In this document: in pieces, positions 32,888 to 40,683 of the stretch
How the letters are laid out: the number at the start of each line of letters is the position of its first letter
Numbering within the stretch: the stretch's first letter is position 1
DNA from: a virus
Virus record (IMG/VR): IMGVR_UViG_3300029883_000002
Span: 1-64,000 of that record
Length of the DNA stretch: 64,000 bases
Strand: one strand, 5' to 3'
Notes under the pieces: model-generated
The model's database searches: none
Seen by the model: only the letters and a program-made list of their open reading frames with translations
Told to the model about the DNA's origin: nothing
Program-made: the position numbers and the translations under genes

Positions 32888-33865
32888 ATGGCTATCAATT
32901 CAGTTTGGGCCGGCACCGAGTCCTTCGGTACTGCCGTTAAGTCGATCAGTGCGATCGACGCTACCATCAATATGCTCGGCAACACTTCCTGTGACATGTC
33001 TTCGGCTTTCGCCATGGAGTCGCTGAGCTCACAGATCGACGTGATGAAGCATGCCTATGGGCAGATCAAGGCCGGCAAGTCAATCGGTGGCATGGAAACT
33101 CTTTATCCGAACGTCTTCGGCAGCGTCGCCGGCCTGGAATCTGGTGCGTTCAACAAGGCCGCTGCCCTGGAAGGCCTTGGCGAGAAGATCAAGGAGACGG
33201 CCTCTCGTTGGTGGCAGGCTGCCAAGGAACATGTGGTCAAGTACAAGAAGTGGTACATCGGCGCCGCCATTGCCATTGCCACTACCGCCGCTGTCATCGC
33301 CGGATTCAAGACCGAAACTGGCCGCAACGTTGCGACCTGGGTTGGCAAGAAGGCCGTCAAGATCCCCGGCGTCCAGGCCGTCAAGAATTGGCTGGAGTGC
33401 ATTCGTCGTTCGCGTGCTGAGCTGAATCGTGCTGCCGCCCTGGCCAAGGACAATCCTGCTGCCGCCAAGACCTGTGCCGAGAACGCCAGCAAGATCATCG
33501 CCGGCGAAAAGATGGAACTGACTCAGGTCCATCTGGATGCTGCCGCTGCTCAGAAAGAGCTGATCGATTACAAAGCTGCCACCATTGCGGCCGCCAAAGA
33601 ATCGAACTTCGCCAAGGCCGATATCGCCAAGATCGAAGCGCTCTGCGACAAGAACATCAATGCCAAGGACCCCGGCGCCAACGCCACCGCCGCTCGTGGT
33701 GCTTGGAACATGATCCTGGCTGTTCTGAAGAGCTTCGGTCATCTGATCGTCTCCGGCTTCGCCAAGGTCAGCGGTGCTGCCAAGTGGTTGTGGAGCCAGC
33801 TGTCCAGCAAGGAAGCTCGTGCCGAGACCAAGGGCAAGATCGCTGGCGCGGCGGCCAGTGCTTAA
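32888..33865 (+). CDS. Internal head-type protein, paralogue 2, GC-rich
   Basis: MAINSVWAGTESF aligns with MSIGSIWAGVESI (33947) and MTLSSVWGGLEDL (35058). The protease-like sites AGLES (G82-L-E84) and AALEG (A93-L-E95) sit at the same place as in the paralogues. A hydrophobic helix (about 117-135, WYIGAAIAIATTAAVIAGF) and an Ala/Lys-rich helical tail follow. The frame opens at 32801, but ATG 32888 follows AAGGAAATTTACG and aligns with the paralogues. Unlike them it uses GC-rich host-like codons (GCC, AAG, CTG), implying it is the abundant member. Confidence 0.65.
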   Translation: MAINSVWAGTESFGTAVKSISAIDATINMLGNTSCDMSSAFAMESLSSQIDVMKHAYGQIKAGKSIGGMETLYPNVFGSVAGLESGAFNKAAALEGLGEKIKETASRWWQAAKEHVVKYKKWYIGAAIAIATTAAVIAGFKTETGRNVATWVGKKAVKIPGVQAVKNWLECIRRSRAELNRAAALAKDNPAAAKTCAENASKIIAGEKMELTQVHLDAAAAQKELIDYKAATIAAAKESNFAKADIAKIEALCDKNINAKDPGANATAARGAWNMILAVLKSFGHLIVSGFAKVSGAAKWLWSQLSSKEARAETKGKIAGAAASA

Positions 33866-33891
33866 GTCATAAGGCCGGCATTTTCGAAGAG

Positions 33892-33919
33892 AGACTGGAG
33901 GGGTAAAACCCTCTAGTCT
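33892..33919 (+). terminator. Intrinsic terminator
   Basis: An 11-bp stem (one G-T pair) with a loop GTAAAA, followed by TCCTTTTTAAAG. Confidence 0.8.
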
Positions 33920-33946
33920 TCCTTTTTAAAGAAAGGATATAAGTAA

Positions 33947-34954
33947 ATGTCAATTGGATCTATATGGGCTGGAGTTGAGAGTATTTCTCATACTCCAAAT
34001 GTAAGTACTATCGATGTTGCTGTTAATCTATTAGATAATTCATATATGGATCTTACGAATATTATTGCTATTGAGCATCTTGAAGATAATATTTCAGTTT
34101 TACAGAATGCTTCTAAAGCTATTAAAGATGGTAAATATGTTTCTGGCATGGAATCTTATCTCCCTACTCATCTTTCTCGTAAGTTATTTGCTTTAGAAAA
34201 TTATTCTGATACTGTAAAGGATCAGTCTATTGCCGAAGTAGATGGTGCTATTGAAGGATTTGTTGAGAAAGTTTGGGAACATCTTAAAATATTTGCTAAA
34301 GCCTTTAAAGAACATATCTTATTAGGTATCACATCAATGCTTGTGGCTAGAACTGCTATTGCTGCAATGACCAATGGTTTGACTTCTAACAAATTTAATC
34401 CTACCTTAATTGGAACAGCCGTCGGGGCCGCTCTTGTATTGCGTATAGTATCTGGTATCTATTTCTTTGTTGGTATCTTTAGACTCTTTAAACACTATAG
34501 TACCAAAACCAACGAAGCTATTGACAATGCTGAAAAAGATCCTGGTAGTTATGATACTGAAATGGATAATCTTATTAATAATTTTGATAATGCTAAAAAA
34601 TCTAAACCTACTGGTGGTACTAAAGATATTAAAACAGCTATGAAGGATGCTGAGAAGGTTGTAGATGAATCTAAAAATAATATGGAAATGATTAATAGTT
34701 TAGTTAAAAAGGTTGAAGTTAGAGTGTCTAATCTTGAGGCTAAGAAAAGTATAGAAGATACCGAAAAACAATCCAAGATCCGTAAAGTATATCAGAAGAT
34801 CTTAGGGTTTTTAAATAAGCTTTATGAATTCTGTAAGTCTGGTGTTGTTAAGTCTTATAATTTTGTAAAATCTGTTTATAATAAAGTTATGGGAAAAGAT
34901 GCAAATAAGAGTACTACAGATAAAGGCGATGTAGCTATCAAAAAGCTTGATTAA
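33947..34954 (+). CDS. Internal head-type protein, paralogue 3
   Basis: A 335-aa relative of the genes at 32888 and 35058: N-terminal SIWAGVESI, then EHLEDNISVLQNASKAI, then FALENYS (A82-L-E84) and GAIEGF (A101-I-E103) as putative maturation-protease sites. A hydrophobic helical hairpin follows at about 120-175 (ILLGITSMLVARTAIAAM, AVGAALVLRIVSGIYFFVG), then a charged coiled tail. AAAGGATATAAGTAA precedes the ATG. AT-rich codons, unlike paralogue 2. Confidence 0.62.
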   Translation: MSIGSIWAGVESISHTPNVSTIDVAVNLLDNSYMDLTNIIAIEHLEDNISVLQNASKAIKDGKYVSGMESYLPTHLSRKLFALENYSDTVKDQSIAEVDGAIEGFVEKVWEHLKIFAKAFKEHILLGITSMLVARTAIAAMTNGLTSNKFNPTLIGTAVGAALVLRIVSGIYFFVGIFRLFKHYSTKTNEAIDNAEKDPGSYDTEMDNLINNFDNAKKSKPTGGTKDIKTAMKDAEKVVDESKNNMEMINSLVKKVEVRVSNLEAKKSIEDTEKQSKIRKVYQKILGFLNKLYEFCKSGVVKSYNFVKSVYNKVMGKDANKSTTDKGDVAIKKLD

Positions 34955-34963
34955 TGTGTGACA

Positions 34964-34994
34964 TGATAGATAGCCCATTATGGGCTATCTATCA
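34964..34994 (+). terminator. Palindromic terminator
   Basis: A 15-bp perfect stem around one base (TGATAGATAGCCCAT). Confidence 0.75.
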
Positions 34995-35057
34995 GTTAAC
35001 TTATCTTAATAAAATACTATAGATGTTTCTTCTGAATTCCGAAGGGGAGTCTAGATT

Positions 35058-36059
35058 GTGACATTATCTTCCGTCTGGGGAGGCTTGGAAGATCTAAGTC
35101 TCCCGGTAAAACGAATCAGTACACTCGAAGTTAATCTTAATCTACTTGAAGATATGAATATAGATAAAACTTCTCTTGTTGCTTTTGAACATCTTGAACG
35201 ACAGATCGTGACATTAAGAAATATGAGACATGCCTTAGAGAATAATACATTTAATGAAAGTATGATTTCGTTCTTAGATCCTAGTGTTTTAACTAGGGTT
35301 CCTTCTTTAGAAAACTTTGCTATTTATAATAAAGATGATATTTATAAAACTGTTCATAGTGCACTAGAATCTATGTCAAATCAGTCTTCAGGATTGTTAA
35401 CCAGATTTTTTGATCCATTCGCTAAAGTTGTTTCTACGGCTTCTGGTGTTATGGGTGGATTATCTGGCGTGATTATTAGTTATGGTGTTAAAGCTTTAGG
35501 ATTTAGTCCACAGTTTGCTGCTATTTCGTCTGCTATATCTGTGGCTTCTATGGTTGTTAATGGTGTTAATATTGCTAGACAAGTTTCTAATTATGTTGGT
35601 ATGGCACAAGATGCTGCTGCTACAGTAGATACCGATCCTGAAGCTGCTGAAGCTAAGATAGCTAAAATCGAAAATAATATGAATGGTGTAGATGAGGCAA
35701 ATAAGGGCAAGAAAGAGTTAAAGAACGGATCTGAAGTTAGTTCTTCTGTTCGTTCGGCTCAGGATGCTACCAAAGCTGCTAAATCTACAACAGACAAAAT
35801 CAAGGATGTTGCTTCTAATGTCGAATCGCAGTTAAAGAAAGTTGATGATGGCGATGGTAAAGATAAAGATAAGAAGAGAAGTTTATTTAAACGTATTTTA
35901 AATATCTTAGAGAATGCATTTAAAAAGGTTAAAGGTGTTTTTGCTAGTGCTGGTAGATTTGTGTTAAAGATGTATAATTGGGTTAAGTCTAAAGTGACGA
36001 AGAGTAATCTTTCTCCTGAAGATCAGACTGTTGAAGCTAAAATAGACAGTATTAAATAA
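35058..36059 (+). CDS. Internal head-type protein, paralogue 4 (GTG start)
   Basis: A 333-aa relative of 32888 and 33947: SSVWGGLEDL, EHLERQIVTLRNMRHAL, VPSLENF (S83-L-E85) and SALESMS (A102-L-E104), then a hydrophobic segment (about 125-175) and a Lys-rich coiled C-terminus. It starts at GTG 35058 behind AAGGGGAGTCTAGATT. The site SLENF resembles AVENF in the probable capsid protein, supporting a shared protease. Confidence 0.62.
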   Translation: MTLSSVWGGLEDLSLPVKRISTLEVNLNLLEDMNIDKTSLVAFEHLERQIVTLRNMRHALENNTFNESMISFLDPSVLTRVPSLENFAIYNKDDIYKTVHSALESMSNQSSGLLTRFFDPFAKVVSTASGVMGGLSGVIISYGVKALGFSPQFAAISSAISVASMVVNGVNIARQVSNYVGMAQDAAATVDTDPEAAEAKIAKIENNMNGVDEANKGKKELKNGSEVSSSVRSAQDATKAAKSTTDKIKDVASNVESQLKKVDDGDGKDKDKKRSLFKRILNILENAFKKVKGVFASAGRFVLKMYNWVKSKVTKSNLSPEDQTVEAKIDSIK

Positions 36060-36100
36060 GTTATAGATAATAGGTTATTATTCTCCGAAGCTAGCTGTGT

Positions 36101-36130
36101 GCAGAGAGGAGCCATATGGCTCCTCTCTGC
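36101..36130. terminator. Two-way terminator between convergent genes
   Basis: A perfect 30-nt palindrome (GCAGAGAGGAGCCAT and its complement) between the + head cluster and the - strand SbcC-like gene. Confidence 0.78.
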
Positions 36131-36146
36131 ATATCGCTTATATATT

Positions 36147-38705
36147 TTACAATCTATCAATTTTAACATGTTCATTATAAACTTCAGGTACTAAAATATT
36201 AGTATCATTTAAAACAATAACATTAGAATTCGAAATACCATCACTAACAATAGCATGATGATTGATCATAAACAATTGACCAACAATGTGTTCATCTATG
36301 ATAGTGTTTAATAATGTTAATAACTTTTGTTTATGATAAACATCTAAAGGCCTATCTATCTCATCGAGATATAAAGGAAATGTACTAAGCTCTAACTTAA
36401 CAGCTAATCCTAATATAAAACAAAGATCTAATATAGCTTTTTGTCCATCAGAACAATTACCAATCTCATTAGGTTCATCTTGATCACCAATATTAATATA
36501 CAAAACATAATCTAACGGATCATTCATATCAATTACTTTAAACTCTAAGGGATATGCTGAAATATACTGAATAAAGAAATTAGCATTTTCCAAAACACCA
36601 TTTATAAAATCAACAGTATACTCGTGCGGTATACCCATATTAGGAGAAAGTATCTTTTCAAATTCAATATATAAAGCTTTTCTTTCTTCAATCTTACTGA
36701 TTGAAACTAATATCTCTTCTGAGTATCGTGCATTGATATTTTCTTGTTTACTAATAATACTACTAATTTCACCTAATCTTTGAACATTATTATTTTTTCT
36801 TTCTATTTCAAACTCTAATAATTTTTTGTTTAACAATATTTCAAATTCGAGAGTAGTATTTCTTTCATAAGTTTTTATAAGATCTTTTGAAGTCTCTATA
36901 AAGTTCATAATTTCTTTATATTTCTGTATTAATAATAGTTCTTCTTTCTTATTTGATATTTCAGTATTGAGTTTAAAAAATATGTTTTTGTTCTCTTGTA
37001 TCTTCATAGATTTCTCTATTGATAACTTTTCCATAAATTCAATACTAATAGATTTAGATTGTTCTATTTTTAGTTTTAAGTCAAGTGTCTCATTATATTC
37101 TTTTTCTATTTTCTTAAATTCATAATAATGTTTAGAATTTAAGAAATGGTTATATATTTTACTAGTAATGATTAGTGGATTTGTATTTAAAACTTCTTTA
37201 ATATTGACATCTTGTATAGTAGTACGTAAGTATCTATATTCGTTCAGATAGTTCATGACAGACTTAATATTTTCAAATACTATTTCCATGTTTCTAATCT
37301 TAATGTTAAGATGAACTAAGTAGTTTTTAAGTCTATTTAATCTATGATTAAATATATGCATATCTTTTATGTTTTTATCATCTTGAACTTTATATTCATC
37401 ATAAGACGTCATATACATTTTAAAGAGTTGACAACCAGATAATTTACAGTCTTGTGGTATTCCTATTTCATATCTCTGCATTCTTTCTTTAAGATAATTT
37501 TCTTTTTCTAAACATTGAATAAGCTTAGAACTATAAGAAGCAGATTTCAAAGACCATTTGTCTAGTTTTTGTTTATATCTAAGAATATCTACATTTGTAA
37601 ACAACGGACCTTTGTATTCAATGAAATATTGAAGATGATTTTCTAGTATATCGATATGATCTTGTGTAAATTCTAATAAGTCTTCAGAAATAGGATTTTC
37701 TATAGTTTTATAATTCTTTAATAAATCAAATCTGCCTTTTAAATAAACAAGTTTATCTTCAGTATCGATAATGAGTGTAGTGTCTTCATGTTCTTTTATA
37801 TATGTCTGACATTGTTCATAATCTTTAACAAGTTCCATTAAATCTTGTTCTAAAGTTTCTTTCTGTGTCGTTAGTTTATTAATATTCATATTTGTATCGG
37901 TTTCTAATATATTGATATCTACATTAATAAATTGTTTAAATTCAGAAAACCATTTTCTATATGACAGTAGTCTTTTATTAAGAGAGTTCAAGTCTATAGT
38001 ACCAATATTGATATTATTCTTTTCTTTAATGTACTCATCTATTTTAGATTCTAATCTAGCAATAGTTGTAATTTGATTTGGAATATCATTAACAAGTTGT
38101 TTATTCTCTTCTATTAAACTATTATAAATCTCTTCAGATAACAATTGTTGTTCTAATGCATTTTTCCTAGAATATAAAGATGATAGATTATTCTGACAAG
38201 ATCTTATTTGACCGGTTACTTTTTTATAATAGTCAAAAATGAATTTTAGATTACATGGATTTATGATCATTAGAAATGTTTTTAAATTACCGGGAGCCAT
38301 GCCGCTTACTTTATAATTTAGATAACATAAATCATGTACATTTTTAGAATAACCAAAATATTGTTCTACTAACTCTTCTTGGATACTCGTATTCCCACTT
38401 TCATTTAATTCTTCATCTGTACTAATTTTATAGAAAGAATGAGGAGATGTCTTTTTCTTATAGTCTGATGTTAAAATGTAATCTTCTCCATGGTCATCGG
38501 TAGCATATATTTTTCTATATCCATCTTCATAATAATTTGTTTTTACAGACGGTCTTAAGTTACATTCTTTTAACAATGATGTTTTACCATGACCATTTGG
38601 ACTAATAATAATTTGAACTAATTCTTCAAATGTAATATCAAGTGTTTCAATTCCAGTAAATCTAAACATAATTAACTTATGTATTATAAGTCTTGTTATT
38701 TTCAT
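36147..38705 (-). CDS. SbcC/Rad50-like (gp46-type) recombination ATPase
   Basis: Walker A SPNGHGKTS lies at residues 35-43. Long coiled coils flank a central CKLSGCQLFKM segment, a possible zinc-hook-like turn (CxxxxC rather than CxxC). The ABC signature SDGQKAILD and Walker B PLYLDEIDRP are followed by MINHHAI near the C-terminus. It is 852 aa. In T4 the equivalent gp46 works with nuclease gp47 on DNA ends for recombination and replication; no gp47/SbcD-like gene is visible here. AAAGAAAGGTTTGTT precedes the start. It is a single gene on the minus strand. Confidence 0.85.
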   Translation of the reverse strand: MKITRLIIHKLIMFRFTGIETLDITFEELVQIIISPNGHGKTSLLKECNLRPSVKTNYYEDGYRKIYATDDHGEDYILTSDYKKKTSPHSFYKISTDEELNESGNTSIQEELVEQYFGYSKNVHDLCYLNYKVSGMAPGNLKTFLMIINPCNLKFIFDYYKKVTGQIRSCQNNLSSLYSRKNALEQQLLSEEIYNSLIEENKQLVNDIPNQITTIARLESKIDEYIKEKNNINIGTIDLNSLNKRLLSYRKWFSEFKQFINVDINILETDTNMNINKLTTQKETLEQDLMELVKDYEQCQTYIKEHEDTTLIIDTEDKLVYLKGRFDLLKNYKTIENPISEDLLEFTQDHIDILENHLQYFIEYKGPLFTNVDILRYKQKLDKWSLKSASYSSKLIQCLEKENYLKERMQRYEIGIPQDCKLSGCQLFKMYMTSYDEYKVQDDKNIKDMHIFNHRLNRLKNYLVHLNIKIRNMEIVFENIKSVMNYLNEYRYLRTTIQDVNIKEVLNTNPLIITSKIYNHFLNSKHYYEFKKIEKEYNETLDLKLKIEQSKSISIEFMEKLSIEKSMKIQENKNIFFKLNTEISNKKEELLLIQKYKEIMNFIETSKDLIKTYERNTTLEFEILLNKKLLEFEIERKNNNVQRLGEISSIISKQENINARYSEEILVSISKIEERKALYIEFEKILSPNMGIPHEYTVDFINGVLENANFFIQYISAYPLEFKVIDMNDPLDYVLYINIGDQDEPNEIGNCSDGQKAILDLCFILGLAVKLELSTFPLYLDEIDRPLDVYHKQKLLTLLNTIIDEHIVGQLFMINHHAIVSDGISNSNVIVLNDTNILVPEVYNEHVKIDRL

Positions 38706-38827
38706 AACAAACCTTTCTTTGAAAGGAAGTTATAAAATGAACCTATTTATTAATATGTAACTTTTATTAAAATACTTAATTTCTTTATTTTATAAGAATG
38801 TTCCAAAAATGGGTGATGTTACAAATA

Positions 38828-38835
38828 TATATTAC
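38828..38835 (+). promoter_or_regulatory. Phage promoter motif TATATTAC
   Basis: AAATATATATTACTCATAAGG, 57 nt before the GC-rich gene at 38892. Confidence 0.65.
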
Positions 38836-38891
38836 TCATAAGGAGCATTTCAACAGAAGTTCCTTTTTAGATATATCAATCGGAGTTAGAC

Positions 38892-39395
38892 ATGACTAAG
38901 ACCGCTGAAGTTACCACCAAGGAAGTCACCATCAAGGAAGTCACCACCAAACCCCGTTATGTGGAGCTGGCTGAAAAGCTGACTGAGCTCGCCAAGGCTG
39001 GTGACAAGAGCACTGTCGTTGCCTGGGGTGCCGCCGCTCCCATCGTCGAAGCTGTGACCGGGACCGATGCCGGCATGTTCAAGCAGGTCAATGACACCAT
39101 CGGCGACCTCTCGAATGCCGCTATCACCATGGCCGGCACCGGACTTATTCCCAAGATCGAAGAAGCCAAGAAGGACGGTATCGATCCGTCTGAATTGACC
39201 TATCGTGCACGCATCGCCATTCCGGGCGGATCTGTTGCTGCGATCGTTCGTGCCGAATCGACCTCGCGCAATCCTCGCACTGGCGAAACGAAAGCTGTCT
39301 ATGGCCGGGCAGCCGTCGAAGTCAACTTCGATGCCGCCATCGACAAGGACAATGTGGCTTCATTCTCGAATCGTATCGCCACGCTCCTGGGTTAA
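38892..39395 (+). CDS. GC-rich, probably abundant early protein (167 aa), unknown function
   Basis: The N-terminus is a short Thr/Lys/Glu repeat (EVTTKEVTIKEVTTK). The remainder looks like a compact alpha/beta domain (STVVAWGAAAPIVEAV...GMFKQVNDTIGDLS...ARIAIPGGSVAAIVRAE). Strong host-like codon use and its own promoter motif suggest abundant, probably early production. CGGAGTTAGAC precedes the ATG. Divergent from the SbcC-like gene and convergent with the RuvC-like gene. Not recognised. Confidence 0.72.
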   Translation: MTKTAEVTTKEVTIKEVTTKPRYVELAEKLTELAKAGDKSTVVAWGAAAPIVEAVTGTDAGMFKQVNDTIGDLSNAAITMAGTGLIPKIEEAKKDGIDPSELTYRARIAIPGGSVAAIVRAESTSRNPRTGETKAVYGRAAVEVNFDAAIDKDNVASFSNRIATLLG

Positions 39396-39415
39396 GCCGA
39401 CGTCATCGGCTTTGA

Positions 39416-39446
39416 ACATACGAGGAGCCACTGGCTCCTCGTATGT
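39416..39446. terminator. Two-way terminator between convergent genes
   Basis: A 15-bp perfect stem around one base (ACATACGAGGAGCCA), followed by CATTTTTAGTTTTT on the + strand. Confidence 0.85.
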
Positions 39447-39451
39447 CATTT

Positions 39452-40057
39452 TTAGTTTTTAGCTCGTACAGATTCTGCTAAGATAAGATCGTCTAAATAT
39501 ATCTTAATAAATGTATGGCCAATAGCAATAGCATCAGCTTCGTGTTCAGTTAGTAATTTGATAGGATTTGCTTTAGTATCTCTAATGATAATATCTTTAT
39601 TATTAAGAACACAATACTGAACAGTATCTTTATCAGATCCACCACTATTAGAAATACATTTCTTTACTTCTCTAGGAGCAATAGTTACAATATTCTTTTT
39701 AACGTGTTTGTGAGATAATCTACGAATAAGATGAATGATCAATACAAGGACACTAAATGCATCAATGAATTTATGAGCAAATGCACCTTCACAACAAACG
39801 TAGTCTGGCCCATACATACTAAACATTTTATTTAAAGCAATTTCTAAACTAGAAAGAACAAAGTATCGTTCTCCGAATTCACTAATAACTAATTTATCTT
39901 CATCAGTTTTAGCTTTTAATAATGATTTTGCAGTTAATGTTCCATAAGCATATACTGTTTCAGTGCCTTTCTTAATATTGTAATCGATGACACTCCATCC
40001 AAGATTTCTTAATCCAGGATCTATAGAGAAAATTCTATAATTTACTTTTTCTGTCAT
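39452..40057 (-). CDS. RuvC-like Holliday-junction resolvase
   Basis: RNase H-fold resolvase cleaving branched DNA during replication or packaging. The catalytic acidic residues are visible: D13 in FSIDPGLRNLGW, E90 in VCCEGAF, and E171/E173/D175 in TEHEADAIAIG. It is 201 aa. The frame extends to a GTG at 40069, but ATG 40057 seems the better start (TTAGGGTGAT upstream). Single gene between convergent and divergent neighbours. Confidence 0.82.
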   Translation of the reverse strand: MTEKVNYRIFSIDPGLRNLGWSVIDYNIKKGTETVYAYGTLTAKSLLKAKTDEDKLVISEFGERYFVLSSLEIALNKMFSMYGPDYVCCEGAFAHKFIDAFSVLVLIIHLIRRLSHKHVKKNIVTIAPREVKKCISNSGGSDKDTVQYCVLNNKDIIIRDTKANPIKLLTEHEADAIAIGHTFIKIYLDDLILAESVRAKN

Positions 40058-40125
40058 CTTAATTATCACCCTAATAAATTTTAACCTAGCCCTATAAATA
40101 TGTTTATCAAAAGAAAGGACAAACT

Positions 40126-40683
40126 ATGGCTTTTTCAAAATGGTTAGTTTTTAAACATCGTACAAAAGAAATTACGGGAGATATTGATTTATCGAATTAT
40201 ATAATTGGTAAACTCGATATCGATGAAAAAGAAGTTGAAACTATTAGTAGTTATATGAATGAACTTATTAAATATGGCGGTATTCCTTATGGTATTAATA
40301 TGGAGTTTTTAATTAAAACTATTAGAAATACTTTTAAATCTACACACATTCCGGCATATATTGTATCTTTATTTAGTGTTATGGTTGGTGAATTTGTTTT
40401 ATTGAGTCTCATTCTACTACAGAAAATAGGATACATTATTGGATTTACGAGATTAACATTTATTTCAGATAAAGTAGATAATTCATATAAGAAATTTAAA
40501 TTTGGTGTATCTTTGAATTTATACATTTCTAGAACATATTCTCATACAACAAGTATTATTGGTTTAGTAGTTTTTATTATATTTATTCCAGTATTTGTTA
40601 TTAAAGATATCATAGACTTTATTCGTATGTTTATATATGTTGAGAAAATTAAATATACACGTTTTTCCATGGAGGATCTGTAA
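40126..40683 (+). CDS. Membrane protein with two hydrophobic segments (185 aa)
   Basis: Not recognised. Transmembrane helices are predicted by eye at about residues 96-118 (AYIVSLFSVMVGEFVLLSLILL) and 145-168 (SIIGLVVFIIFIPVFVIKDII). The first 80 residues are cytoplasmic-looking. AAAGGACAAACT precedes the ATG. Its stop shares a base with the next ATG region, so it is co-translated with the 805-aa protein. Confidence 0.68.
   Translation: MAFSKWLVFKHRTKEITGDIDLSNYIIGKLDIDEKEVETISSYMNELIKYGGIPYGINMEFLIKTIRNTFKSTHIPAYIVSLFSVMVGEFVLLSLILLQKIGYIIGFTRLTFISDKVDNSYKKFKFGVSLNLYISRTYSHTTSIIGLVVFIIFIPVFVIKDIIDFIRMFIYVEKIKYTRFSMEDL

Noticed and set aside
33080-33742. 220-codon minus-strand frame opposite internal head paralogue 2
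   Set aside because: A typical antisense shadow of a GC-rich gene; the + strand frame aligns with its paralogues.
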